From Delphinapterus leucas (taxonomy: Eukaryota > Chordata > Mammalia > Artiodactyla > Monodontidae): a stretch of 64,000 nucleotides of DNA. The notes below the pieces were generated by a model. It worked only from the letters and a program-made list of their open reading frames with translations, was not told the origin of the DNA and ran no database searches. The position numbers and the translations under genes were made by a program. The DNA lies in contig NW_022098048.1 of NCBI RefSeq assembly GCF_002288925.2, forward strand, positions 19,881,398-19,945,397, in the 5' to 3' direction. How positions within the stretch are numbered: position 1 is the stretch's first letter; every line of letters begins with the position of its first letter. Positions 35,185 to 47,284 of this stretch are shown here, in pieces.

Positions 35185-35735
35185 GTAAGCAACCTTGGAA
35201 GACAAAAGGGTCTCATGTTGCCAAAAACACCATTCCTTTTCTTCTTAAGTAGAACCTTAGTGATTTTAATAAAACTGTCACTTAAAAGCAGTCATTGTTT
35301 TATTAACCACATGATCCAGTTTATTTTTCCTCCTTTCTTCTAAATCTACATCATGTGCTATGGCACATTTCCCCTTATAATTGTCTTCAATTTATCATAG
35401 AAAATTATAAAAATAAATATATCAAACTGCTTTTGGTCTTTTATTCTTAATTGTGGTTTGAACTGCCCTCAATCTATCATATCGTATTATCCTACACATC
35501 ATTTATTATGAATCTGAGGTTAACTTTAACTCAGCTTGAAGAATACAATTCTATGCTCAAGAACAGTTTAATTAATGCTAATTTTTAATTTGCTGGGATA
35601 TTTTTGTTTCTGATGAAAATATGTGCATGAAATTATGATGCTTTTTAAGTAACTCTTGTGTCGTGGCCAAGTATCACCACTCAAAGGCACCTGTGGCTCC
35701 TTTACTTCCATCTTTCTAGTCTGTTTGTTTTGCAG
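35185..35735 (+). other. NEK10: NEK10 intron, 551 bp
   Basis: Bounded by gtaagc and ttgttttgcag. AT-rich, with no repeat recognised. Confidence 0.85.
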
Positions 35736-35806
35736 ATAGTGGAGGCGGTATATGAACCAGTGCCAGAAGACATCTATTCTGAAAAGGTGACCACTATCAT
35801 CAGCAG
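35736..35806 (+). CDS. NEK10: NEK10 exon: kinase subdomain X-XI
   Basis: 71 nt between 'gttttgcag' and 'gtaatt'. It encodes IVEAVYEPVPEDIYSEKVTT followed by IIS and two bases (AG) of an Arg codon completed in the next exon. It joins in frame with both neighbours (ATK before, RCLTPD after), which fixes the exon ends. The stretch is the C-lobe loop between helices G and H; EPVPEDIYSEKV is characteristic of NEK10. The donor gtaatt is a little weak but usable. Confidence 0.95.
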
Positions 35807-36068
35807 GTAATTAGTCTCATAACTTCAAACCCATAGGGATTATCAAGAAATACCTCATATCTATGCAAAGTCACTATATGTAAATATTAAGAGGAAGAGG
35901 AAGGGCTCTCAAATAATCCAAAGCTAGAAAAATATTTGTGCATCACCAGTCATAGGGACCATTTGGAAGCCAACCAAGTGTCCAAGAGGAAGTAGTAGTA
36001 CATTCACTTGAAATATTATGCAACCATTAGACTGATTATTCAGAAGGCTTTATATCAACCTGTACAAT
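35807..36068 (+). other. NEK10: NEK10 intron (first part), nothing recognised
   Basis: This intron continues to 53696 (17,890 bp), mostly retrotransposon. This stretch precedes the first L1 insertion. Confidence 0.6.
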
Positions 36069-36080
36069 AAGTATGATCTG
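36069..36080. repeat. 12-bp L1 target duplication (left)
   Basis: 'aagtatgatctg' is repeated at 37034-37045. Confidence 0.85.
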
Positions 36081-37033
36081 CTAAATAGACATTTCTCCAA
36101 AGAAGGTATACAGATGGTCAAGAGGCACATGAAAAGATGTTCAACATCACTAATTATTAGAGAAATGCAAATCAAAACTATGAGGTAATCACCTCACACC
36201 AGTTAGAATGGCCACCATCAAAAAATCTACAAACCATAAATGCTGGAACAGGTGTGGAGAAAAGGAAACCTCATACACTGTTGGTGGGAATGTAAATTGA
36301 TACAGCCACTATGGAGAACAGTATGGAAGTTCCTTAAAAAACTAAAAATAGAACTACCATATGATCCAGCAATCCCACTCCTGGGTATATATCCAGAGAA
36401 AACCATAATTTGAAAGTGTACATGCACCCCAATACTCACTGCAGCACTATTTACAATAGCCAGCACATGGAAGCAACCTAAATGTCCATTGACAGAGGAA
36501 TGGATAAAGATGTGGTACATATATACCATGGAATATTACTCAGCCATAAAAAAGAAGGAAATAATGCCATTTGCAGCAACATGGATGGACCTAGAGATTG
36601 TCATAATGAGTGAAGTAAGTCAGACAGAGAAAGACAAATATCATATGATAGCGCTTATATGTGCAATCTAAACAAAGTGGTACACATGAACCTCTTTACA
36701 AAACAGAAATTGAGTCACAGATGTAGAAAACAAACTTATGGTTACCAAGGGGGAAAGGGAGGGGCGATAAATTGGGAGATTGGGATTGACATATACACAC
36801 TACTATATATAAAAGATAATAAATAAAAACCTATTGTATAGCATAGGGAACTCTATTCAGTGCTCTGTAATGACCTATATGGGAATGAAGTCTGGAGGAG
36901 AGTGGATATAGGTACATGTATGGTTGATTCACTTTGCTGCATAGCAGAAACTAATGCAACATTGTAAATCAACTATATGCCAATAAAAAATTAATTAAAA
37001 ATTTTTTAATTAAAAAATGAAAACAAAAAAACC
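36081..37033 (+). mobile_element. 5'-truncated L1, sense
   Basis: Starts within the ORF2 C-terminal coding region ('ctaaatagacatttctccaa') and runs through the Cys-rich region and 3' UTR to an A-rich tail. Exact 12-bp target duplications surround it. A 60-codon frame (36489-36671) is the ORF2 C-terminus. Confidence 0.92.
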
Positions 37034-37045
37034 AAGTATGATCTG

Positions 37046-37269
37046 AAACTAAGTAAAACAAACAAAATGTACAGGCACTTATAACTATGAAAAAAACATA
37101 AAATGTGCATGAATATGGAAAAGACTAGACAAGAACATATGAAACTGAAAAAGGCCATGTTAGATGATAAAATTGCAAGCATTTTTTTATTTTTAAGAAA
37201 TATTTTAATTTTTCAAAGAAACTCAGAAAGAAGTGCTCCATATATCCATATAGTAGGAGTTTAATGAAA
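37046..37269. other. Intron, nothing recognised
   Basis: A-rich sequence without identified features. Confidence 0.4.
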
Positions 37270-37757
37270 GCCCTTATCCCTATAGAGTCTCAAAGTTCTG
37301 CCCCCACAGGGCTTGTCCCAGCTCATCCCTAACCCTTCCCCTCCCACTCTCCCTCTGCTCCCTCCACTCCAACCACAGGGAGCTCCTCGCTACTGCTCTT
37401 CCCTTTTCCTGGCACTCTCTTCCCTCTGATACACACAGTGGCACAGACCCTTACTTTCTCTGGTTTCTGAGGAAACTGGGTCTCTGAAAAATCAAGGCAC
37501 CTGCCCTGATGCCCCCACAACCTCTCCAGACTCTCTTGTCCCCTTGACCAGTTTACCAAGTTCACAGCACCCACCACCCCTAACACATTATACATGTGCA
37601 TGCAGACTTGTTCTTTTATTGTCTCTCTTCCCCACCAGAATGAAAACTCCACAAGAATGGGGACTTTTTCAGTTTAGTTTATAGCTATTCAGTGCCCAGA
37701 GCAATGCCTAGTACAAAGAAGACCCTTAACAATTTACTGGTTGTATGAATAAATGAC
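37270..37757 (+). repeat. L2 LINE 3' region, sense
   Basis: Shows the L2 terminal blocks 'ccagaatgaaaactccacaa', 'aatggggactttttcag', 'cagagcaatgcctagtaca' and a 'tgaataaatgac' end. Confidence 0.75.
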
Positions 37758-38155
37758 TCATTTACCTGGCTGATCGTTATTTCTGGACCATTTTACGACC
37801 TTAAATTGGCCCAAGATTACTACTCTGCCCCGTCAAGCTGAGTCAAATCCTTATTGTGATAATAGAAATCCTAGGGTCACCCCAGATGGAAACTTTGTCT
37901 ATCCCCTTGCCCAATTCCTTTAAATCTCAATTCTGTATCTATCCTAGCTCTTGGCACCACCTCTGATACAATGTAATAAGCGTATTTTCATGGCTATGCC
38001 CCTTTCCCTTTTATTTTCTCCTTCCAGCCCATTGTTTAGCATTAATAGATACTCCTCACGTTTGTGGGATTATATCTTGAATCTTTCCTTGCTCAGCACA
38101 ATGCTGCCCTACAATATTAAGTGCCTCAGGCCCAGCTGGGGCTGAATTTCACTAA
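37758..38155. other. Intron, nothing recognised
   Basis: No nameable repeat or exon was seen. Confidence 0.4.
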
Positions 38156-38345
38156 CTGTGGACTCTGAGCAGACAATTTGACTATTCTTTCAGCAGCTCT
38201 GTTTCCTCATCTGGTAAAATGGGGATCGTAATAGCACCAACCTCATTAAGCTGAGGTGATGATTATAACATGCAGATCACTTAGCATAGAGCTTTGGCAA
38301 ATGGTAAATCTTGAACAATGTTGGCAGTTATTATTATAGATATTG
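38156..38345 (+). repeat. MIR SINE, sense
   Basis: 'gctctgtttcctcatctggt', 'aaaatggggatcgtaatagc', 'cacttagcatagagctttgg' and a 'gcagttattatt' end. Confidence 0.8.
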
Positions 38346-38764
38346 TGGGAAATGAGCTGAAACCCCTTTCTAAATCATCTAAATTCTGCGTTACACTAGA
38401 TCCACCCTACTGCTAATGAATCCATACAAATGTATTTAAACTGCTCATCTCCTGTTCTCTATTTGTTTTCTGGTAAGTGCCTTAAAAATTCAAGAAGTCT
38501 CCAGAGAGGTCAAGACAAGAATACCAGAGTTACTCATTTAATTTCTCCTTTTCTTAGGTATTTGAGTGCCACGAAAAATAGGAGAGGGTAGTGCAGAGAA
38601 AAAGTACAGAGACATTATTCTGATTTTGTGGCATTGGGCAAACAGGACCATAATTTGCTTATGACAGGCTTCCTGGCTATTGGTGTCCACGCCTCTTGGA
38701 GCTAGGAGGTTAGTGGAAAAGTCAGATATCAGCATTATCATGAAAAGGTTAAGAACATCAATAG

Positions 38765-38975
38765 GTTCTAGAATTGAGTGGATTCTAATCCCCACTCTTC
38801 CACTCACGTTAACCTTCCCAAGACCCACTTTCCTCATCTGTGATATATAGGTAGCAATAGTAATTACTCATGGGCTTGCTTTGAAGCCTAAATAAGATCA
38901 TGCTTGTGATGGTCTTAGCACAGTTCCCAGCATGTAGCGAGCCCTCAATTAATCTAGGTATTGTTATTAATAATG
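38765..38975 (+). repeat. MIR SINE, sense
   Basis: 'cactttcctcatctgtgata', 'aagatcatgcttgtgatggt', 'cttagcacagttcccagcat' and 'gagccctcaattaatctagg' in MIR order. Confidence 0.8.
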
Positions 38976-39019
38976 TTATTATTTATGGAATGAAGTATAT
39001 ATAAATTATGATAAATTTG

Positions 39020-39600
39020 ATGAAGGATGGTAAAAGGGGCAACGAGAGATTACAGAAGGACTTGGTCTAGGTTGGGGATTTGGGAAAGATTTTCTCTGGA
39101 GAAAGGACATGTAATCTGAGACCTGAACTTCACTACTTCTCAAATAGTAAACAGAGTGGAAAAAGCATTTCATAGACCCACATCTCTGAAGGCTTTCCTG
39201 AGCAAAAGAGCTTGTTAATTTGAAGAACTGAAAAAAGTTGGAGATGCAGCATGTCAAGTAAGGGAGAGAATAGCCAGCAAATGGACCTGGGGGGCTGACA
39301 GGACCCAGGTTGACAGGTTCTACAGGCCACACTGAGGGTTTTGAATTTTTATCTCCAGTATTGAGGAGAGGACTGAAGGGTTATTAACAGATTGAGACAT
39401 AGTGAAAATTTCTTTAGCAGAGATCATTCTGGCTGATCTCCAGGGAATAGACTGAAGGGAATGAGAGTGGGAAGGAGAACCAGGTTCAGCTGTCCACTGA
39501 GAGATGATGGCGGCTTTGACTAGAGTGGTGGTGTTGATGGAAAGAAGTGGGTTGTTCCCACTGTGGGCTGGAATTTGAGTCAACAAGTTTTGGAGTACAA
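39020..39600 (-). repeat. L2 LINE fragment, antisense
   Basis: Read in reverse it follows the L2 3' coding/UTR pattern (an 'agcagccagagtgatc'-like block at 39410-39440, and the 'ctagtccaagccaccatcat'-like block at 39505-39530). Confidence 0.65.
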
Positions 39601-40130
39601 TCATAAGATGTTTAAAAAATACTTCAGTTAACTGGGAAAATGGAATGGCATCGAGAATATGAAAACAATTGGATTTATTATGTGGAACCTCAGCAAATGG
39701 AGCCAAGACCATGGAATGGAAGTTCTGGGGGGGGGGGGGGCGAGGTGAGCTCGCCATTAGGAAGTGTGTGTCAGAATTAGAGCTATCCACAGTGGAGCAG
39801 GCTGCTGATGGATGGTGAGTTCCCTGTCACCAGAGTGTTTAAGAGGATGAATGAACACTATTAGGGGACTCCAGATGAAATGTTCTGAGTACACTTTTAA
39901 TTCAAAACACTAAGGTGCCATAATTAGTAGGAAATGACAATTTAATTTTAAAGCTGACTACAAATTAAGATTACAGTGTGCAGCCTATAACAGATGTAGT
40001 TTTCATTTAAAGTTATGCAAGACAGTGGGTTCACATTGTGAAGTTTTATCTTTAGAAAATTTGACATAAAACCAAAATCAGTTGTGAGTTGCATGCAATT
40101 ACATACTTGAATTGCTTTGGATTTTCAGTC
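39601..40130. other. Intron with G14 homopolymer
   Basis: Fourteen consecutive G at 39727-39740; otherwise nothing recognised. Confidence 0.6.
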
Positions 40131-40148
40131 TTTAAAAATTAAGTTTCA
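40131..40148. repeat. 18-bp SINE target duplication (left)
   Basis: 'tttaaaaattaagtttca' is repeated at 40506-40523. Confidence 0.9.
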
Positions 40149-40505
40149 GGGACTTCCCTGGTGGTGCAGTGGTTGAGAATCTGCCTGCCAGTGCAGGGGA
40201 CATGGGTTCAAGACCTGGCCTGGGAAGATCCCACATGCCTCGGAGCAACTAAGCCCGTGCGCCACAACTATTGAGCCTGCGCTCTAGAGCCTGCAAGCCA
40301 CAACTACTGAGTCCACGTGCCACAACTACTGAAGCCCACATGCCTAGAGCCTGAGCTCTGCAACAAGAGAAGCCACCGCAATGAGAAGCCTGCGCACCGC
40401 AATGAAGGGTAGCCCCTGCTCGCCGCAACTAGAGAAATCCTGCGCGAAGCAATGAAGACCCAACAACGAAGACCCAATGCAGCCAAAAATAAATAAATAA
40501 ATAAT
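40149..40505 (+). mobile_element. Long CHR-1-type SINE, sense
   Basis: About 357 bp: tRNA-related head ('gacttccctggtggtgcagt'), repeated 'gccacaactactga' units, the 'agcaatgaagacccaacaa' block and an (AAAT)n tail, inside exact 18-bp target duplications. Confidence 0.93.
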
Positions 40506-40928
40506 TTTAAAAATTAAGTTTCAAAAGAACTAGGGAACAAATACAATTTCCTGTTTTCTTACCTTAGCAGACTTTTAAATTGGGAGAATAACTTAGTAAC
40601 CCTGAAGACTTTGAGGCAGAAAATAAATATATTTTACTGCTCTGCTCAGTACCAGCATTACTATTTTTACCTTCCAGTACACTGTTAAGAGAATGTTATC
40701 TATTTACTTTCTAAAGTAAGAACTTGCTTTAAAGTAAAGGAAGAATATTTCCTTTTATGCACACAATATTCCCATTGCCTAAGTTTTCTCTGTCTGTGCT
40801 TGGTTGCATAAGCTGTCTGGCACTTTGTTTCAGAGGCGGTCATAAGGACTAAAGAAGTTAGTTTTGGCTAGTTCTAAGGACAAGTGGATCTTTACATTTT
40901 CCACCCTATTTTCAACTCTTTGTTTCTT

Positions 40929-41231
40929 TTTTTTTTTTTTAAGATTTAATTTTATTTAATTTTGGCTGCGTTGGGTCTTCGTTGCTGCGCACGGGCTTTC
41001 TCTAGTTGTGGTGAGCAGGTAGGGCTATTCTTCTTTGTGGTGCATGAGCTTCTCCTTGTGGTGGCTTCTCTTGCTGTGGAGCATGGGCCTTAGGCATGCA
41101 GGCTCAGTAGTGGTGGCACACGGGCTTAGTTGCTCCGCAACACGTGGGATATTCCCAGACCAGGGATCAAACCTGTGTCCCGTGCATTGGCATTTGGATT
41201 CTTAACCACTGCACCACTGGGGGAGTCCCAC
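40929..41231 (-). mobile_element. CHR-1-type SINE, antisense
   Basis: The T-run tail is on the left and the head 'gggagtccc' at 41221-41229. The 13-bp target duplication 'ctctttgtttctt' is at 40916-40928 and 41232-41244. Confidence 0.92.
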
Positions 41232-41244
41232 CTCTTTGTTTCTT

Positions 41245-41540
41245 AAAACATGAAATGAAGACAGTTGAACATTGTATCCCTTTACTTCTTTCATCTGGTT
41301 TCTCAGAGTAGAGTGGGGACAAAGTGGCTAGCATGAGTGGAATATCCCAGATTTTTTTCTAAAACGTGATTTTATGCTTATTTGATTAGAGAATCATTAA
41401 AGCATTCAGTTGCTCTTAAGAATTTCTCTGAAATATCTAAGCAGGGAGGCATTTCACAGCAATGAGGATAAACTGGAACTTCTGGTAGGAGATATTCCTA
41501 AGATTCCAAAAGTGTATACCGAAATATTTTAGGTTATAGA
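41245..41540. other. Intron, nothing recognised
   Basis: No feature identified. Confidence 0.4.
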
Positions 41541-41544
41541 CAGG

Positions 41545-42390
41545 TAAATTCTTAGATGTTAGGCTTAGTTCATTTGTTCATTCATTTGTTCATTCATTCA
41601 TTTGCTGAGTACCCATCAGGACCCAGATTCCATTTTACATGCAGAGGAGATCATGGTGAAGGAGACACAGGTCCCTCCTCTCAACAAGTTTGCAGTTTCC
41701 AGTGGTGAAACAGACCATTATGATACAATGGTTACAGTAGTTTTACGTATTGAAATATAGACAGTGCAATGAGAACATGTAAAAGGGGGACAGTGAGTCT
41801 GTCTAAGGGTGGTCCAAGAAGTCTTCCTAATGGAGACTTGGAAAAGAGTGGTAAGCACATAAGGGATGTGGTTTGGGAAAGAGTAGATATAATCAGCAAA
41901 AACCAAATTCAAGCAGAGTGAATAAAATAACCAAGAAATGGGGGCATAGGTGAGCCATGGGCTGTTTGGGAAAGAACAAGTAGGAGCATTTGGTGTGTTG
42001 CTGGTGGGGGGAAGAGGGGGTGAGGCTGTGGAGGGAGGTAAGGGCTAGTTTAGGAGGAGCTTGTATCACATGCAGGGAGTTTTAATTTTGTCCTTTTGGG
42101 CCATGAGGGGATGTTGAGGAATTCTGAGCAGAGGAGTGATGTCATCAGTTTTGGAATATTTTTCTGGTAGCAGTTTACAATATGGATCAGAGGTGGACAA
42201 GAGATGTGCGTGTCATTTAAGAGACTGTTTCAGTGGTCCAAGCAAGTGATGATGAAATAGACCAATAGCCATGGGATTAGAGGGGAATGATATGGATTTG
42301 AGAAATATTAGGAGGTAGAAGCCACAGACTTTGGTGTTGGTTGAATGAGGGAGGAGGTGGAAGAGAAAGAAAATTGTGGATTTTCTTTTT
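41545..42390 (-). repeat. L2 LINE 3' region, antisense
   Basis: Begins with the reversed L2 end ('ttcattcattcatttgctga') and carries 'gttttaattttgtcctttt', 'ggagtgatgtcatca' and 'agtggtccaagcaagtgatg' in the order of reversed L2. Confidence 0.75.
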
Positions 42391-42399
42391 AATTTATTG

Positions 42400-42620
42400 G
42401 GCACTTTACAGGGATGGCTTCATTTAATCACCATACCAGCTTGATGTAGTAAATACTATGATTATCCCATTTTACAGATTATAGTCCCAGGCTATCTGGG
42501 ATTTAGAAGCTAAACCTTACCCAAGATCAGAGTTAATAAAGGGCGAGCCAGGATTTAACCCCCAACAATCAGACCCAGAGCCTGCAGGCCTAATTATGAT
42601 GCTAAACTGCATCTCCCAGG
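42400..42620 (-). repeat. MIR SINE, antisense
   Basis: 'attatcccattttacagatt', 'acccaagatcagagtta', 'gagccaggatttaaccc' and 'gatgctaaactgcatctc' in reversed MIR order. Confidence 0.8.
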
Positions 42621-42624
42621 TGGT

Positions 42625-43854
42625 TCCTTTTCTGATGATGGCAAACATAGGAAGGGGAGTAGCTTTGGGAGAGGAGGAGATGACTAAATGCCAGAACAGA
42701 GGCCATTCTGGATTCCATTTACCATAATATATAACTGTATAATTTGTAAAACTAGCTTACATTGCTTTATTATTTAAAAAAATAAAAAGCTCAGCTGATA
42801 ATTCAACTGACAGTACCTTGAATCAATTTAAATATCTGCAGACTAAGACTTTAGAATATCTGCACTAATGAAAGGGGTTTTTGTAGTCATAATCAACACT
42901 TGGTCAACTGAGCATTTTTATCCGCTTTAATCCCTTTTGCTAATTAAGTGAACGTGAGGAACCAGATTTAATTAAAAGTGAAGTTGAACACTTAGCTTCT
43001 TTTGTGATTATAAGTGAAAGTAAGAAACTTGAATACAGTATTCAAGGTCATGAAATTCTTAATAATTTTATCTTTGAATTTGTGTTTTAGAAGTGAAGTC
43101 TGATGGGACAAGGAGCATGTGTGTTGGGGTCTTGGACCCTAGTGTACATGTGGTCCCTCCAGCTCCCTGACTTAAGTTCTCAGCCACCTGATTCCAGCCC
43201 TCTGGGCCTCTGCCTGGCCTCCAGCTCCACCTTCCTGTCCCTGTCCCATTGCTGCTGCCCTCTACCTGGTATGGTGATTGGGTGTGTCAGCAAGGGAGGA
43301 CTGTGTTCCACCTTTATGCTTCTCCCCCCATAGGATATGGAGGCAGGCAAGGAGATGGTCAGGGTGGAGCAGGTGCCCTGTTGTATCTGGGGTAGGGCAA
43401 AGAAGAGGCCATCCCTGACCAGGCTGGTGGCACCCTGGCTTGTTTGGAGGGTGATTCAGTGGGGGCCTCTTGCTGACCTCTAATCCAGGTACCAATTGCA
43501 TCCTGTTGTCATGGAGGTTGCAATATCTTGGGGGGTTTCTTATCTACCATCAACTGGGATGCTGGACTATGGGAAGGGGAGGTTGACTTCCTCACTCCCT
43601 GCTGGGGCCTCACAATTATGTGGGACACCCCCCAAACTATGTAGTTGGCCCTGTCTCCTCAATCTCTTGCCTTATTTTGTATATAATAAATGCATAGACT
43701 GAACTTTGTTAAGTAAGAATTCAGCAAATATGTCTGTCATAAGCATAGTGCAAGCCCCCTTTGTTAGAACTTGAAAAAAAATAGCATAAAGATAAAGCAT
43801 GAAATGATAATGACTTAAAATTTGATTAAGACGTGCATATTATACTCACGGTTA
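42625..43854. other. Intron, nothing recognised
   Basis: AT-rich then moderately GC-rich. The short frames here lack splice signals or recognisable domains. Confidence 0.4.
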
Positions 43855-43889
43855 TTAAAGTCAAGAAAGGAGAGAGAGATCAAAGTCGC

Positions 43890-44838
43890 AGATTAGGAGG
43901 ATGCTGGGCTCACCTCCCCTCATCCAAACAGCAGCTCTTGTTGAAATCAACCTGGGGACAAGCAGAACAGCTCTTCTGCAACCAAGCCTGTAAAGAAAGA
44001 TCCACACGGAGTCCGGTAGGAAGGGAGAAGTGATGTGGTCGGGACCAGCACCCTTAGCAGGGACACAGGAGAGGAGGGGACATCACAGCCTCAGGGATCC
44101 TCCCTGGGGAGTGAGGGATTCCAACCACACATTGGACACACCAGCCCTGGGATACAGCACTGGGAAGACAAGCCCCTTAGCTGGTTTGAAACCCAGTGGG
44201 GCTTACCAAAGGTCTGTAAGAAACTGGGCCTCTGCTCTTGAAGAGCACACAGACTTGCTTGCTCCCAGTCAAAGTGTGGAGGCAGCACATTGAAAACTGC
44301 CAGGGGCTCTGACCAGCTAGCCAGGACTGCTGCATCACACCCCCCGCCCACCCCTCACCTGGCTCCTGCTCTAGCCCCTCTTGCTCCAGCACTGCTCTCC
44401 ACTAAGGCAGAGGGTGCCACTAGCTACAAGAGTTTGCACACTTGGAGGGAACAGAGCTGGCTTGGATCCAAGCCCTGCCTCTGACCAGGGTGTAGGCAGC
44501 CATTGCCAGCACATGTGTCCCTGTGCACTCTTGGGAGGGAGCAAACTCAGCTCAGTAGTGTGATATCAACCCCTCCAGCCACAACCCAGCCTCTAGCCAA
44601 GCAAGCACATCAGGGATAAAGTGAAATCAGAAAAGAAGTACAGCCTTAAGCCCTCAGGCCCTGAATCCATACCCCAAACCAAGGCTGAGACTGCCATCAC
44701 ACCTGGAAGAAACCCAAATTCTTCAGGGCTCCTGCTCCAGCCCCCGTGGCTCTGACCACACCCTTGACAGGGTGGTGATGGCCACTGACTGAGCAAAGGA
44801 GAAGCCCTAGCTTGCACCTGGCTCTGGACAAGAAGCCC
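43890..44838 (+). promoter_or_regulatory. L1-B 5' UTR module 1 (shared with L1-A)
   Basis: Nearly identical to the L1-A 5' UTR: the 86-codon frame 44030-44293 differs from its L1-A counterpart at about three residues. The module ends at a small duplication of 'agccctagcttgcacct' (44804-44850), at the transition to module 2. Confidence 0.75.
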
Positions 44839-44849
44839 TAGCTTGCACC

Positions 44850-46323
44850 TTCTCTGCACAAGAAGCCTGTGTGCAAGCACAGGTCACTATCCACACCTCC
44901 CCTCCCAGGAAACTGTGCAGCCTGCCACTGCCAGGGTCCTGTGATCCAGGGACAACTTCCCCAGGAGAACGCACGGTGTGCCTCAGGCTGTTGCAACATC
45001 ATGCTGGCCTCTGCTGCCACAGGTTCGCCCTCCATTTCGTACCCATCCCTACCCCCTGGCCTGAGTGAGCCAGAGCCCCATAATCAGCTGCTACTTTAAA
45101 CCTGTTCTGTGTGGTGGGAACAGACACGCTCAGGCAACTTATACGCAGAGGCAGGGTCAAATCCAAAGCCAAACCCCAAGAGCTGTGTGTACAAAGAAGA
45201 GAAAGGGAAATTTCTCCCAGCAGCCTCAGGAGCAGTGGAATAAATCTCCACAGCCAACTTGATATACTCTGCATCACTGGAATACGTGAATAGACAAGAA
45301 ATAATCCCAAATTTGAGGTGGTGGACTTTAAGAGCAACTGTAGACTTGGGGTTTGCTTTCTGTATATAATTTCTTTCTGGTTTTATGTTTATCTTAGTTT
45401 AGTATTTAGAGTTTATTATCATGGGTAGATTTGTTTATTCACTTAGTGGCTCTCTTCCTTTATGTTTTCTTTTTTTTTTTAATTTATATATATAGAGATT
45501 TTTTTTCCTTTTTCTCTTTTTGTGAGTGTGTATGTGTATGCTTCTTTGTGTGATTTTGTCTGTATAGCTTTGCTTTTACCATTTGTCCTAGGGTTCTGTC
45601 TGTCCGTTTTTCTTTTCTTTCTTTATTTTTTTTTAGTATAGTTTTTCGTGCTTGTTATCATTGGTGGATTTGTTTTTTGCTTTGGTTGCTCTCCTCTTTC
45701 TTTCTTTCTTTATTACTTTTTATTTTTTTAATTATTAATTTTTTTTAATTTTTTATTTTAATAACTGTATTTTATTTATTTTTCTTTCTTTCTTTCTTTC
45801 TTTTTTTCTCCCATTTCTTCTGAGCCGTGTGACTGACAGGATCTTATTGCTCTGGCCGGGTGTCAGGCCTGTGCCTCTGAGGTGGGAGAGCTGAGTTCAG
45901 GACATTGGTCCACCAGAGGCTTCCCAGCTCCACATAATATCAAACAGCAAAAGCTCTCCCAAAGATCTCCATGTAAATGCTAAGACCCAGCTTCACTCAA
46001 GAATCCACAAGCTACAGTGCTGGACACCCTATGCCAAACAACTAGCAAGAAGGGAACACAACCCCACCCATTAGCAGAGAGGCTGCCTAAAATCATAATA
46101 AAGTCGCAGGAACCCCAAAACACACCACTGGACATGGTCCTGCCCACCAGAAAGACAAGATCCAGCCTCATGCACCAGAATACAGGCACCAGTCCCCTTC
46201 AACAGGAAGCCTATACAACCCACTGAACCAAACTTAGCCACTGGGGGCAGACAGCAAAAACAACAGGAACTACAAACGTACAGCCTGTGAAAAGGAGATC
46301 CCAAACACAGTAAGAAAAGCAAA
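44850..46323 (+). promoter_or_regulatory. L1-B 5' UTR module 2 (shared with L1-F)
   Basis: From 'agaagcctgtgtgcaagcac' onward it is collinear with 62590-64000, including the 'cagggtcctgtgatccaggg' block, the T-rich middle (45455-45810) and 'gctggacaccctatgcca'. Confidence 0.8.
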
Positions 46324-47192
46324 ATGAGAAGACAGAGAAACACACAGCAGATGAAGGAGCAAGGTAAAAACCCACCAGCCCAAACAAATGAAGAGGAAAT
46401 AGGCAGTCTACTTGAAAAAGAATTCAGAGTAATGATGGTAAAGATGATCTAAAATCTTGGAAGTACAATGGAGAAAATACAGGAAACATTTAACAATGAC
46501 CTAGAAGAACTAAAGAGCAAACAAACAATGATGAAGAACACAATAAATGAAATTAAAAATTTTTTTAGAAGGAATGAGTAGCAGAATAACTGAGGCAGAA
46601 GAACGAATAAGTGACGTGCAAGATAAAATAGTGGAAATAAGTACTGCAGAGCAGAATAAAGAAAAAAGAATGAAAAGAATTGAGGATAGTCTTAGAGACC
46701 TCTGGGACAACATTAAATGTACCAACATTCAAATTATAGGGGTCCCAGAAGAAGAGAAAAAGAAAGGGGCTGAGAAAATATTTGAAGAGATTATAGTTGA
46801 AAACTTCCCTAATATGGGAAAGGAAATGTCAAGTCCAAGAAGTGCAGGGAATCCCATACAGGGTAAATCCAAGGAGAAACATGCCAAGACACTTATTAAT
46901 CAAACTATCAAAAATTAAATACAAAGAAAAAATATTAAAAGCAACAAGGGAAAAACAACAAATAACATACAAGGGAATCCCCATAAGGTTAACAGCTGAT
47001 CTTTCAGCAGAAACTCTGCAAGCCAGAAGGGACTGGCAAGACATATTTAAAGCGAAGAAAGGGAAAAACCTACAACCAAGATTACTCTACCCAGCAAGTA
47101 GCTCATGCAGATTTAATGGAGAAATTAACACCTTTACAGACAAACAAAAGCTGACAGAATTCAGCACCACGAAACCAGCTTTACAACTTTAG
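46324..47192 (+). pseudogene. L1-B ORF1, broken
   Basis: Starts with ATG at 46324 (MRRQRNTQQ). A CAA-to-TAA type nonsense change follows after about 42 codons (near 46450) within the KM-QNLG context. Frame changes near 46560 and 46850 separate the coiled coil from the RNA-binding and C-terminal domains, both still recognisable. Confidence 0.82.
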
Positions 47193-47284
47193 CTTTACAA
47201 ATGCTAAGGGAACTTCTCTAGGCGGGAAACACAAGAGAAGGGAGAGGCCTACAATAACAAACACAAAGCAATTAAGAAAATGGT

